From Siderastrea siderea (lineage: Eukaryota; Cnidaria; Anthozoa; Scleractinia; Rhizangiidae), in NCBI GenBank assembly GCA_964030785.1, contig OZ034967.1, forward strand, positions 71,799,613 through 71,863,612: a DNA stretch of 64,000 bases, written 5' to 3'. Positions 43,993 to 55,894 of this stretch are shown here, one piece after another. The notes below the pieces were generated by a model. The model worked only from the letters and a program-made list of their open reading frames with translations, had not been told where the DNA came from and did no database searches. Position 1 is the first letter of the stretch, and each line of letters opens with the position of its first letter. The translations under genes were made by a program, and so were the position numbers.

Positions 43993-44493
43993 CTTGAAAA
44001 CCCTCTTCGCACGAAATTATTTGTTTAGCCCGTTGAACGCACGTAATTCCTCATTATCTTTGATAACACTTCTCCGCAATGGACACTGAACAGTTATTTT
44101 AGTCTCAATTTATTCTTCTTTGTATGTCCTTCAATTTTCAGTACAATTTTTTTTCTGTTTACCGTTACATTTGCTTGACAATGGTGTCAAGATGACACCG
44201 TAACGTCGCTTCGTTTTTTCGCTTATTAAGAATATCGTATTCAATAAAATATCAAGCTACTGAATTGAAAAAGCGTGTACCGAGTAAAATATCCTGCTGC
44301 ATATAAATTGAAAATTACTAAACAAATATTAATATTATTGAATATGTATTTATTATTTAATTAGAAAACAAGATTTATTGAAATAATTTTGATTCATTGA
44401 AGAAAAGCGAAAATTCGAAGCGTTAGACATAATCTTGGCTTATTGAGCAAAAATTCGGCGCGCTGAATACAAAATTGTTCTTCCTAAATATTG

Positions 44494-44651
44494 AGGGTTG
44501 TCCAATACTCCGACAAATTTATGCATGGCATTGTATTGTATTCACTTCACATAACAATACTGTACAAAAGCATAACAATAAAGAATGAAGCAAAACAATA
44601 AGAAATTTAACAATGCTATGCATAAATTTGTCGGAGTATTGGACAGGTATG
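44494..44651. mobile_element. 158-bp MITE with 9-bp target duplication
   Basis: The inverted ends contain GTCCAATACTCCGACAAATT and its reverse complement. TAAATATTG flanks both sides (44485-44493, 44652-44660). Copy A has one uninterrupted TAAATATTG at this site, a direct empty-site comparison. Confidence 0.92.
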
Positions 44652-44966
44652 TAAATATTGCAACAATCCGTGTATCATAGGACACAAGTCAAGAAAGGTT
44701 TTCTTTTAATAATTTAAAATAAGCGTCTGTGCATGCGAGGAAACACATATAGCTCATGTATCTTTAGTGCTTTAGCCTATTATTTCTGCTGCTTATTTCA
44801 AGACGGAACTGGATCCCTGAGCCGTCTATCACCTGATTTCAAACATACATAGTGAATTTATTTTGTTTGTCTCATCATTATCACTATTTTATTGTATTTT
44901 AAATAAATAATTTGTAGTTTCATTTTAATGTTAATTGTCACTGAAAAGCCCCTCTGGGGAGTGTCA

Positions 44967-45844
44967 GTTTATGGTGGCCCATAAGGGACAGCACTTTTAA
45001 TAATAACTTTCACAAACAATTGAGTCGATCTTTGAGAACGACAGATAGGCCACTGCCTCTCACTCAATTTGATAGAAATTTTCACCGTGCATAGTTACCA
45101 AATGCACCTGCGAAGAAATTAAACGTTGAACAATATGCGGAACACTGTCTTTTTTCATAACGGGCTACACTTTTTTGGCAAAAATCACTGAATTTTCGGT
45201 GTCGCCCACTGTTGACCTGCACCGTTCCAAAGCGGCTCTGTGATTGGTCCGCTTTGCTCCGCTTTGACCATTTCCGTACCGGGTGTACCGAGCCAATCAC
45301 ATCACAGGTTTTCTCGAGGGAAAACTCTAATGTATAACAATCGTGACAGGCCTGCAAAGACTCCCTACTGTGGAGTTTTGTTTGCGACGTGTAAGTTATT
45401 GGGCCTTCAAAGCTTTGCTCTCACGAGCATGTCTTTTTATAGCGATTTGTCTCCCTTGTATGATATAATAACAGGCTTTTTGAAAATGTGCCTCGGCAAT
45501 GACTGATTTTGAATTAAACTCCATTTGTGCATCAATATTTTTTTTTAGGTTTTTAACTCCTAGGTGATATGTCGTGACAACTGGTGATATTTGCTCGTGA
45601 GTCTTTTTCTTTTGTTTCAAAGCCGACTGTCTTCCAGCGAAGGAGACTTCAGATAATATTCTCTCCACGTTTTAAGGGTATCCACGCGCACGAAGACGTG
45701 TTTTGAAATTAGAGAGAGATTCCTGGAAATATTTTCCCGAGTAATTTGTTCGTAGAAGTCTAATAGCTTCGCCTTTGATAAAACCTCTTTTGACACCTGG
45801 TGGGTGACAGGAGGTGCAATGTGTACTGAAATGTTTCAGTCGGT
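44967..45844. other. Intergenic, nothing recognised
   Basis: Contains at 45217-45247 a 31-bp segment repeated in inverted orientation at 48395-48425 with one mismatch (ends CTGCACCG and CTGTGATTGG). The open frame on the minus strand at 45082-45357 has no recognisable domain. Confidence 0.4.
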
Positions 45845-46075
45845 TTATAGTGAGTCTATGTCAAGAATAGCGTCTTTTTGGAATCTTTCTCCTTTATAAA
45901 CAACTCTGTGAAGGAATGTGATTTCCTTGTCTGAAATTTCAGCTGTCAATTTTATTGTTGGATGAAAACTGTTTGCTTGTTCAAGAAATGAATCTATTTC
46001 TCGTTTGTCGATGTCCCATAGAGATGTTCCGTCATCGATGAAACGTTTCCATACTGTAGGTTTCGTTATATTCTG
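45845..46075 (-). pseudogene. Penelope-like reverse transcriptase fragment
   Basis: The minus-strand frame encodes WKRFIDDGTSLWDI, then QANSFHPTIKLTAEIS and a KGERFQKD segment. RFIDD is the catalytic aspartate pair of Penelope-like reverse transcriptases, and the following spacing fits. Only the region round the catalytic motif is present; the upstream part of the frame (to 46258) is less convincing. The orientation is opposite to copies A, B and C. Confidence 0.7.
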
Positions 46076-46624
46076 CTTTGGCTCAGTATTTTTGTTTCGA
46101 TGTTTGCCATGAAAATGTTGGCAAAAGCTATCTATCAAGTTCCTATACGAGCCAGTTTCAACGAGCCTAATGTGCCGAAAGCGGCATAGAAACCACATTG
46201 AGTCGCTTAACAAACGATCAGAGGTCAAATTTAACTGAGAATAACAAATCTGAAACAAAAGCTAACAAACAGTGCGCGCGAGCCACAAGAATCCACCGGT
46301 TATCAGAAAGTTGATGGGATATGACCTCGAGATCAAAGTCTTAAAAAATGCGACGCCTAAGTTGCAACGGCTCAATTCAGTAACCAAATAAAAATCCTCC
46401 AAACTAAACCCACTACAAAAACACAAGAAGCAAAATTGGTCAAAAGACCGAGATACGGCGCGGCGAACAGAGACGTGATGCAGGAGTCGCATAGACCTTC
46501 CAACCCCACTTTATATCCGTGTTGCTAGATTGATCCATAACAAAAGTCCATCTGTCCCAAAGCATGAAGTAGTGAGCAAGGCTAAATGGAACTCTTTATC
46601 TTCGATTTACAAAAGGAGACTAAA
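46076..46624. other. Non-coding, nothing recognised
   Basis: Decayed sequence between the Penelope fragment and a MITE. The minus-strand open frame at 46262-46492 shows no domain. Confidence 0.4.
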
Positions 46625-46812
46625 CAAGGGGCGGATCCGGGGGATGGGTGGATTGGGTTGCTAGCCATCCCCGTCTTTGGGGTCGTTTAAGCCTGAAATT
46701 ATAAACGGGAACAAAACTATCACTGAGGCGATTTTATCTCGGATTGTTCGGATATCTTTATATCTGGTCAGCCCCCCTCCTCCTTCAAAAATCCTGGATC
46801 CGCCACCCAGAT
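46625..46812. mobile_element. MITE with GGCGGATCC ends
   Basis: GGGGCGGATCCGGGGG on the left and CTGGATCCGCCACCC on the right are inverted, with GGGATGGGT and CCCCCCTCCTCC sub-terminal tracts. Similar ends are typical of hAT-type MITEs. No clean target duplication was found. Confidence 0.6.
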
Positions 46813-46879
46813 AGCATTAGGAGTCTTTTTACAGAACATGTAACCAGCCATAATTAAAAAGACAATTTGAAATTTGAAC

Positions 46880-47130
46880 ACCACGTTCTGAGTCTAAAGT
46901 ACTTAACAATTCATTTACTCGCTGGGCCAGTATTATTTGGAATAGTCTACCAGTTCAGCAGAGCCATGCCAAATTCATCATCTTTTAAGGCAAACCTCTA
47001 AACGTTCTCTAAGACTTAATAGGTCTATTTTCCTTTGGATCTTGCTCTACACTAACAAATAAGAACATTGATGAGTTTTACCTCCCGGAACTTCCTGAAC
47101 ATGATTATCACTTCCAAACACCTCTGTAAT
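46880..47130 (+). pseudogene. LINE reverse-transcriptase C-terminal remnant
   Basis: The translation reads NNSFTRWASIIWNSLPVQQS and then AKFIIF, the WNSLP motif typical of the end of LINE (CR1/L2/Rex-type) pol proteins. Stops follow soon after. Confidence 0.5.
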
Positions 47131-47316
47131 TAGCACATTTGGTTGCGTCCCTTAAGTTTCCGTGACGCATGACATAAGAGGGTGCTTTGAAGTGGGGAAT
47201 TAATAGGTCCAAAACGTCATTCGAAAGGAAAACAAGTCCACGCCATCATTTACTGTAGCCACAACTCACTACGCTTTAGTAGAAAGTTCAAGTAGCACAC
47301 TCCTCTTTTTTCTGAT

Positions 47317-47406
47317 CTGCATTCGCTCCCCATCAAATATCGCATTGACTTCAAAATTTAGGTTACAACATACAAAGCGCTTAATGGTCTCGCACTGGTT
47401 TTATTG
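47317..47406 (+). pseudogene. LINE reverse-transcriptase thumb remnant
   Basis: LPIKYRIDFKI, a stop, then TYKALNGLAL is the LHWLPI...YKALNGLAP block that lies just after the RT core of CR1/L2-type LINEs. One in-frame stop. Probably a different copy from 46880-47130, as the order is reversed. Confidence 0.6.
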
Positions 47407-47563
47407 TGATCAATCCTTACATTCTTACATTTGAAGATTTAATTACATTTGTGACCAATTATTACGTTTGTGGCTTTTCCAGGGTATCACTTAGGCAATT
47501 CTTTTCCATCGAAATTTTCAAACGATGGAAAGAAATTCCTGTTTACTGTCCATTAAAAAACTG

Positions 47564-48110
47564 GTACACTCGGTACACTCGCTACAGCCGGTACACTCGG
47601 TACACTCGGTACACTCGGTACGCTCGGTACACTCGGTACAGCCGGTACAGCAGGTACACTTGGTACAAGCGGTACACTCGGTACGCTCGGTACACTCGTT
47701 GCACTCGGTGCACTCGTAACACTTGGTACACTCGGTATAGCCGGTACACTCGGTACACTCGGTACAGCCGGTACGGCGGGTACACTCGGTAAACTCGGTA
47801 CAGCCGGTACACTCGGTACACTCGGTGAAGCCGGTACACTCGGTACACTCGGTACAGCCGGTACACTCGGTACACTCGGTACACTTGGTACATTAGGTAC
47901 ACTCGGTCGGTACACTCGGTACAATCTTTACGCTCGGTACACTCGGTACAGCGGGTACACTCGGTACGCTCGGTACAGCCGGTACACTTGGTACACTTGG
48001 TACAGCCGGTACACTCGGTACGCTCGGTACACTCGGTACACTCGGTGCACTCGGTACATCTGGTACACTCGGTACACTTGGTACACTTGGTACACTCGGT
48101 GCAGCCGGTA
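47564..48110. repeat. 9-bp minisatellite, about 547 bp
   Basis: Roughly 60 units of the 9-mer GGTACACTC and variants (GGTACAGCC, GGTACGCTC, GGTACACTT), arranged in higher-order groups. A 4-bp slip (CGGTCGGT) near 47905 changes phase once. Because the unit is 9 bp, frames stay open: the minus strand reads (Val-Pro-Ser/Ala)n, the plus strand (Tyr-Thr-Arg)n or (Val-His-Ser)n. No evidence it is translated. Confidence 0.95.
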
Positions 48111-49089
48111 GAACCCAGAGGTCCAACCGAAACGATCCTTTGCTGTGGTTTGAGGTCTTCTCGTTCTTAAGGAACAGGTCTCCCTGCACCGATCAAAAGC
48201 GGCACTACGACTGGCTTGTTAGCGAGAAGAATAGGATACTTTGCACGAAATAATGTGACATATGAAGAAAGGGGACCCAGTAGTTGGCTTACTAATAAAA
48301 CAAAGAAGTCGACTTCCAAGCCAATGTGAAATAAGCAACGACACAGGTACCACGTCATTTCGTGAAAAAATATTCTATTGTTCTCGCTAACTAGCCAATC
48401 ACAGAGCCGCTTTGGATCGGTGCAGGCCTGCTCGTCGCCCAGTTTTATGTTATGTACTGAAACCAGGCTAACTTAGTATGAAACTGAAATATGACACAAG
48501 AAGTTTTGTAACTTTTTTAAAAGCCTGATTCTTACAAACATTAAACCTAATAACTTTTGATACCGGATTTTTTTTTTCGCGTATACACACAACAAGACGA
48601 ATCTCCGTAAGGTCAAAACTAACCGGATTGCGTCACGAATCCCACTGGTACTTTGAATCCGAAAAATAAAGGGATTACTTTTTATCCGAATACCTATAAA
48701 TAAGAAATATTTTATTACGAAGTTGGTGCCAAAATGCTCAGTAGATCCCCGCCTTTGTAGATCTGCCCTTACATCTTACGATTACGCATAATCTGAATGA
48801 CGCATCCGCAAAACTGCAATAATCACGCGGTCCATCTGCGATAATTCCAGTCACTGCTTCTATTGAGTATGAGATTTTCGAAGCCCGATTTACATGGTTT
48901 TTTTTAATTTTTTTTCTGTCACGATTTGGACATGTTTCAACATTTCTAGATAGAGTGGTAACTAGATCACCTAAATCCGTGCGGACATCTGAAGAAATAA
49001 CTCATTACTCTGTCAATTTTCATTTTCGCTAAAAATCTGGCCATTTTCGCGAGTATTTTGGGTCAAAATTTGAGGGCCTTGGGACGAAA
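48111..49089. other. Intergenic, nothing recognised
   Basis: AT-rich; contains the second copy (48395-48425) of the 31-bp inverted segment noted at 45217. No gene found. Confidence 0.4.
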
Positions 49090-51045
49090 GTGAAAATGAA
49101 TGCGTTGTGTATAATTCAATGTGTGATTTGAGCAATGTAGAATACGTTGGCTGTAGGCACCAGGCAGTCATCATTTACGTCAATGCACTGATTGACGTAC
49201 GTTTGCTCTCTGCTATCGGGAAACTTCTCTAAGAGCGATCAACATATTGACACCATCGGGGACTTGACTAGAAGTTTTTTCATCTTAAAGAAGTGTCAGA
49301 ACAGTAACCTGTTTAATATAATCATCGAAATGCCGTAGATCCGCGAGAAAAAAAAAAGTATCAACACCCACTCAGGACTCTATTCGCACAAAACAACGTA
49401 CGTAATTACTCGTTATCTTGTATCACATCTACCTGTAATAGATACTGAACAGTTAATTTAGATTTAAACTACTCTATTTTACACCCTCAACGTTCTTTAC
49501 AAATTATTTTTTTATGTTAACCGTTACATTTTGACTAATAATGGTGTTAAGATGACACCGAAACGACACTCCGTTTTTCGCTTTTAAGTAACTGAATTGA
49601 AAAATCGTATGCTGAATATAAATTGAAAATTACTGAACAAATATTCTTGTCATTGAATATTTATTTGTTTAATTACAGAACAAGATTTTCTGAATATAAT
49701 TTTGATTTATTTTACAAAAATTCGAAGCGTTGAATAGAAAATTGTTTCCCTCGAAAATTGCCACAATCCGGGAATAATAGGACACGAGAAAGATCCACTT
49801 CAATTTAACATAAGCACCTTTGCATGCGAGGAAGCACGTACGGCTTATGTTTCTGTTATTTATGCTTTTTATTTAAAAAGAAACAAACAAGTGGATCACT
49901 GAGACTTCTATCACCATATTTCGAAGGTGCGTTAACTTCTCTTCGTCTCACGTAGTATTTTTATGATTTTTTAAGGCGGCAATATGCTTTATTAGCTTTA
50001 GTTTTATTTGTAACGGTTTTTATCGTTTAAATGCTCAATTGCTTTCATGTTAATTAGTTGCAAAGGCTAATGCGCCGATCAATTCGAAACTTCAACATCT
50101 CCCCCCGGGCATACCCCGGGCATTTGACTGTGCATCGTGCCCAGGGAGGGGGGAATTTGAACGTTGCGTTGAAAGGGTGGGGAATTTGATTGGATTTATC
50201 TCTTGTTCTGACGTAATACGCCCGAGAGTTTTTTTCGGTTTTTGCAGGGTTTGACGGATTTACAAGATATAATTTCGCCTTTGTTAGTGAATAACTCTTT
50301 CAAAACGGTCTTTAAAGAAGTTTGAAGGTGTCATTACTGCATCTAAAAAGCGTGTAAAGTGTTTGATTGAAGATGAAATTTGTCTTTGAGGAGAGGTAGT
50401 TCAGTACTAGTTGGTGGGGCATTTTAACTGCTTTTTGGCCCCGAGGGGAGGGAATTTGAACAAGCCAATCTTCAAAAGTTCGAATGCCCGGGGGGTTCCC
50501 GGGGGGGATGTTGAACTTTCGAATTGATTGGCACATAACACAGCTACAGTTTAGGTTTAACATGGCTTACTTGTAATGGTTTAACATATTAGTTCACTGA
50601 TTGGTGAGAAACAAACAGAATTATTTTGCTGTCCACTGCAAGGAATAAAGGAGAAAAGATTGAAAAAAGCTGACCAACCGTCAACAAGAATCGAATATAG
50701 TTGATGGGAGAACTTATTGGAACCTACTTGCAGGAAACGCAAGGATGTGAATAACAGAGTGCGAATGTTCGCGTGCGGCGAGGGTGCACGGAAGTCGATG
50801 AGATCGCACTGGAAATGATGACAGCTAATGGAAGTCGGTGAGATCGCATGGCAGATAATGAGCATCGCCCTAAAGATGATGGGAGTAAATTTGATCAGAG
50901 TTTTTAGTAGTCGATGAGAGTCATTGAGAGGACAACTAATTGGAATCGATGAGAGTGTATGGCAGTCGATGAAAGCAAATTAGTCGCAGGGAGTAGAGTC
51001 GTGGTTGTTTTTTGTTTTGTCAAAAACACGAAAGGTTACCGTAGT
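49090..51045 (+). mobile_element. Third partial copy (C) of the Penelope-associated repeat
   Basis: Starts in a decayed GIY-YIG segment (CVVYNSMCDLSNVEYVG) and follows copy A from about 24930 through the AT-rich tail to about 27620. Copy B stops earlier (44966). C lacks the element at 26115-27143, and A lacks the element at 50071-50535. The end has loose GTCGATGAGAG-type repeats. Confidence 0.7.
50071..50535. mobile_element. 465-bp Harbinger-like MITE, TAA target duplication
   Basis: The ends TG(C/T)GCC(G/A)ATCAATTCGAAA are inverted, followed by CCCCCCGGG and CCCGGGG tracts; arms about 55 bp. TAA flanks both sides (50068-50070, 50536-50538). Copy A has the uninterrupted site. A 3-bp TWA duplication fits PIF/Harbinger. 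Confidence 0.82.
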
Positions 51046-51649
51046 CACCTGTGATCTGAGTTGAATGAATAGATCATTTCCCCTTACTAAAGGTCAAACA
51101 CATTTGAGTAAACAAATCTGGCTAGCCTCCTTAAACAGCTTGACAGCAGCAACTGTGCTTATTACGCAAGTACCTATTTATTATTGGTCTAGTTTTTTTC
51201 AGTATTGGCTAAATTTGGGCATGTTTTTTGTCCTGCAAACATGGAACTTTATTTCATGTTATGGTATGCTTTCTTATGAAGTAATATAAGGAACTGTTGG
51301 CCACCTTTTAAAGGCTACAAACTTACTCAAACCGAGAATTATCTCATTATTCATTGTTCCTACGCCTGACACTGCACGAAAAGACGGATTTACCGAGCTC
51401 TGCAACTGAAGTAAATATGTAGCAAATTTAGGGCTCTAAATTTGTCACAAATTTGCACAGGCGGCATTGTCGAAGCAAAGACACACACTTGCTCCTGCTG
51501 AAATTAGGCGCAAATGTAACGTAAACACGAAGTTTGCATCAGATTTGTGTCAGTTTTGCCACCAAGGTAAATTTTCAAATTTCACATTTATTTGCTGTAG
51601 TTTTGCTACCCTTAAAAATTAGTACTTCTACGGAGTCCGTAAATCTAAG
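51046..51649. other. Intergenic, nothing recognised
   Basis: AT-rich, with AAATTTGC-type motifs that become regular in the duplication downstream. Confidence 0.4.
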
Positions 51650-52045
51650 CAAACACGGTGAAAATCAACTTATTTGCATCAAATTACCATCACTTTTACT
51701 TGAGTGGCAAATAAACAAATTTGCATTACTTACTCTCACATTTACTATCATAGCAATTGTGCCTATTTGCACCAACTTTACGCCAAGGTCAAATCAGGAA
51801 ATTTAGGTTTATTTACCCCATATTTACTGAAGGAGCAAACCTACTCATCTCCGAACACGCAAACAAGTGGCGTAAATCAAAGTACCGTCACATTTACTTG
51901 AGTAGCAAATAAACAAATTTGGATATCTTACTCTTACATTTGCTATCATCATGGCAATTCTGTTTATTTGCACCAACTTTACACCAAGTCAGCAAATTTA
52001 GGTTTATTTACCCCAGAAGCAAATATGGAGCAAATATAACCATTT
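51650..52045. repeat. 198-bp tandem duplication
   Basis: Two units with period 198 bp (TGAGTGGCAAATAAAC at 51701, TGAGTAGCAAATAAAC at 51899). Both contain TATTTGCACCAACTTTAC and TTTAGGTTTATTTACCCC. Confidence 0.8.
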
Positions 52046-52498
52046 CCATTTTGGCCAACCTACTCTTTTTTTTTATGAAACCCGAAGATTTTCAAGTCAT
52101 ATTTCGTGTACTGTTAATCAGCAAATTTGTCCTAAACAATCCTTTTTGACCTCTGTAAGAAAGTGCACAAGTATATAAATCATGGCTGAAAACGTACTTT
52201 AAATGGCGAATTATTTCCCTCCAAACAAATTGCAAATCTTAGTAGTTTTCGTTCTCACATTGGATAATTCAGTCTTGAACGAGGTCAATCAAACGCACTA
52301 TGGGATCCCAATGGGATAATGATCACGCATGCGTCATGTTTTCACGCCACACGCAATTTTCCCGCCCGCACGCGTGTCCTTTGTGCTAATCAACCCCTAG
52401 TGGATTTTGGAGGTGGATTCATTAGAAGAACAAAGAAAAATGTCAGAGGGACTTTGAATATTACATATCCCAGAAGTGCCCAGACATACAATGATTTA

Positions 52499-52930
52499 AA
52501 GTGCACCTAACCCCAAAATATTTTTTACGCTAATATAAATCTTTGCACCTATTTTAAAAACATTTCGCCATTATTTGCAGTTTTTGACTTTTTTATGGGC
52601 TTCAAAACTTACGACAAACTAAGCACCATTTGTCGCACGACCGAGTTAGAAGGGGCATGGGTCTATTCTTGATTTGACGTCACAAACTGCTTTGCATGCA
52701 TGTTTACAAAGACTTAAGGAGATGCAAATCAGTTTGTGATGTCAAATCCAGAATAGACCCATGCCCTCACTAGCTCGGTTGCGTACCAGATGATGGCTAG
52801 ATTTCGTAACTTTTACAGCCTATAAAAAGTCAAGACTGAGGGGGATTTCATAAAAAAAAGGCGTAATGCTTTTCAAACAGGTGCAAAGAGTTATTTTAGA
52901 GAAAAAAATATTTTGGGGTTAGGTGCACTT
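52499..52930. mobile_element. 432-bp nested foldback MITE
   Basis: Outer inverted ends AAGTGCACCTAACCCCAAAA and its reverse complement. A second inverted pair lies inside (near 52657-52765, CATGGGTCTATTCTTGA and complement), so most of the element can fold into one hairpin. Target duplication unclear. The sequence just left of it (CATATCCCAGAAGTGCCC) has a diverged duplicate at 53058. Confidence 0.88.
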
Positions 52931-53608
52931 CAAGAACTCCACGATGTTTGAATTAGCAAGGATGCACAACATTTGCTTAACATTTTGTCTCAATCTGGTA
53001 ATTATGTTGCATATTTCACATTTTCCTAACTCTTTTCGTCTCAAAATGCTCATTATGTTGCATATCCCAAAAGTGCTCAGGCATATGGTGATGCTAGGAA
53101 TCCAAGCTGAGTCAGCCAGAAAGGATATTCAACATATCTAAAATTTTGCCGCTGAACATGGTAAGGTTTTTGGCCTCTAATATATATAATTTTATGCAAG
53201 TTTGTCCCGAACAGGGTATGAACGCCTCCTATACAAGGTATGGCTGCACGATTGTCACCGTTGTCAGTTATACATAGCCAGTCATAGATCGGAAACCTGA
53301 CGTTTGCCGCCCAGTCTCTAAAATACTGCAAAATTGTCTCGAACGTGAAGAAAGTGTGTATTTTTTTTCAATAGTTCTAAACAGGGACCTACAATGGAGG
53401 GTGTTGTCCTAAACGGGATTGATATTTTACGGCTTTTTGTCCTAAACAGGGTCAGGGTATCAGATCTTCAGCGGTACCCCTACACCCAAACAGGAGTCAA
53501 GTACCACCCCCGGAAAACATTATTGCTTTGACAAATGAAATCTGTATCTTTCTTTACCGTTTTCATTCTCTTTCAAATGAGTATTTTCTCACTAAAACCA
53601 TTTTACAG
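52931..53608. other. Intergenic, nothing recognised
   Basis: No gene. Contains several decayed segments with AACAGGG motifs (near 53210, 53380, 53440). Confidence 0.4.
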
Positions 53609-55894
53609 AAGTGCCAGGCATGAAAGATCAGCATTTTTTGTTTGCAATAGACTTCACTGACTGCCTAAAGATGACTGCATCTTTGCAGTGGGTTTCCTAT
53701 AAATGACCACATTTTGAAAACCCAACAGTGAATACTAGAACAAACAGAAAATGTCACTCATCTTTTGTCACATTCGATGTGTGACTGCGATGCATGAACT
53801 TGGCTGATGAAATTCCTTTCTCATGGCATGTTGCACTTGCAAAAAGTTTCTCTCTAGATTTCAAATGAGATCTTTACTTTGGATATTTCTTCCTGGCTTT
53901 AAGCTTTTTGTTTTTCACTTATCTTGTTCATTGCCTTTAACTTTGAAAAGTCTGAAACACAGAGCTGTTTGTTCTAAAATCTGCCAGACATGAAAGATCA
54001 GCATTTTTTGTCTGCAATAGGCTTCACTGACTGCCTAAAGATGACTGCATCTTTGCAGTGGGTTTCCTAAAAATGACTTCATTTTGAAAACCCAACAGTG
54101 AATACTAGAACAAACAGAAAATGTCACTCATCTTTTGCCACATTCGATTTGTGACTGCGATGCATGAACTTGGCTAATGAAATTGCTTTCTTCTGACATG
54201 TTGCACTTACAAAACGTTTCCCTCTAGATTTCAAATGAGATCTTGACTTTTGATATTTCTTCCTGGCTTTAAGCTTTTTGTTTTTCACTTACCTTGTTAA
54301 TGACCTTTAACTTTGAAAAGTATGAAACACAGAGGTGTTTGTACTAAAATCTGCCAGACATGAAAGATCAGCATTTTTTGTCTGCAATAGGCTTCACTGA
54401 CTGCCTAAAGATGACTGCATCTTTGCAGTGGGTTTCCTAAAAATGACCACATTTTGAAAACCCAACAGTGAATACTACAACAAACAGAAAATGCCATTCA
54501 TTTTTGTCACATTCGATTTGTGACTGCGATGCATGAACTTGGCTAATGAAATTCATTTCTCATGACATGTAATGCACTTACAAAACGTTTTTCTCTACAT
54601 TTCAAATGAGCTCTTGACTTTGGATCTTTGTACCTGGCTTTTAGCTTTTTTTTCACTAATATTATTCATTCAGCTTCAATTTTGACAAGTCTGAAACAGA
54701 ACTGTTCGCACTAAAATCTGTCAGCCATGAAAGATCAGCATTTTTTGTTTGCAATAGGCCTCACTGACTGTCTAAAGATGACTACATCTTTGCAGTGGGT
54801 TTCCCAAAAATGACCACATTTTAAAAACCCAACAGTGAATACTACAACAAACAGAAAATGCCATTCATCTTTTGTCACATTCAATTTGTGACTGCGATGC
54901 ATGAACTTGGCTAATGAAATACCTTTCTTCTGACATGTTGCACTTACAACAGGTTTTTCTCTAGATTTCAAATGATATCTTGACTTTGGATCTTTCCTCC
55001 TGGCTTTGAGCTTTTGGTTTTTCACTTATCTCATTCATTGCTTTCAATTTTGAAAAGTATGAAACACAGGGCTGTTTGTACTAAAATCTGCCAGTCATGA
55101 AAGATCAGCATTTTTTGTTTGCAATAGGCTTCACTGACTGCCTAAAGATGACTGCATCTTTGCAGTGGGTTTCCTAAAAATGACCACATTTTGAAAACCC
55201 AACAGTGAATACTACAACAAACAGAAAATGTCACTCATCTTTTGCCACATTCGATTTGTGACTGCGATGCATGAACTTGGCTAATGAAATTGCTTTCTTC
55301 TGACATGTTGCACTTACAAAACGTTTCCCTCTAGATTTCAAATGAGATCTTGACTTTTGATATTTCTTCCTGGCTTTAAGCTTTTTGTTTTTCACTTATC
55401 TTGTTCATTGCCTTTAACTTTGAAAAGTATGAAACACAGAGGTGTTTGTTCTAAAATCTGCCAGACATGAAAGATCAGTATTTTTTGTTTGCAATAGGCT
55501 TCACTGACTGCCTAAAGATGACTGCATCTTTGCAGTGGGTTTCCCAAAAATGACCACATTTTGAAAACCCAACAGTGAATACTACAACAAACAGAAAATG
55601 CCATTCATCTTTTGTCACATTCGATTTGTGACTGCGATGCATGTACTTGGCTAATGAAATTCCTTTCTCATGACATGTTGCACTTACAACAGGTTTTTCT
55701 CTAGATTTCAAATGAGATCTTGACTTTGGATCTTTCTTCCTGGCTTTAAGCTTTTTGTTTTTCACTTATCTTGTTCATTGCTTTCAATTTTGAAAAGTAT
55801 GAAACACAGAGCTGTTTGTAGTAAAATCTGCCAGTCATGAAAGATCAGCATTTTTTGTTTGCAATAGGCTTCACTGACTGCCTAAAGATGACTG
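53609..55894. repeat. 370-bp satellite, six full units and a partial
   Basis: The anchor TGAAAGATCAGCATTTTTTG starts at 53621, 53991, 54361, 54728, 55098, 55468 and 55838 (spacing 370, 370, 367, 370, 370, 370). The last unit is cut at 55894. Two units (54735-55025 and 55475-55765) keep a 96-codon minus-strand frame encoding a basic N-terminus then VSATC and EWHFLFVVVFTVGF. Other units have stops in it. Confidence 0.95.

Larger units (their letters stand above)
41798..44966 (+). mobile_element. 3-kb direct repeat, copy B
   Basis: Begins and ends at the same bases as copy A (22809-25866), 35 bp downstream of the GPCR pseudogene stop. It adds a 158-bp MITE at 44494-44651 absent from A, and has a segment near 42050-42140 with CGAGCGCCCTTCTGCGGTCT, typical of Penelope-like terminal repeats. 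A and B are diverged by substitutions and indels. Confidence 0.82.

Noticed and set aside
45082..45357. 91-codon minus-strand frame as a host gene
   Set aside because: No recognisable domain, no splice signals, and part of it is a dispersed inverted repeat.
47553..48189. Long Val-Pro-Ser open frames as a collagen-like protein gene
   Set aside because: They are the automatic result of a 9-bp repeat unit; no start context, splice site or signal peptide supports a gene.
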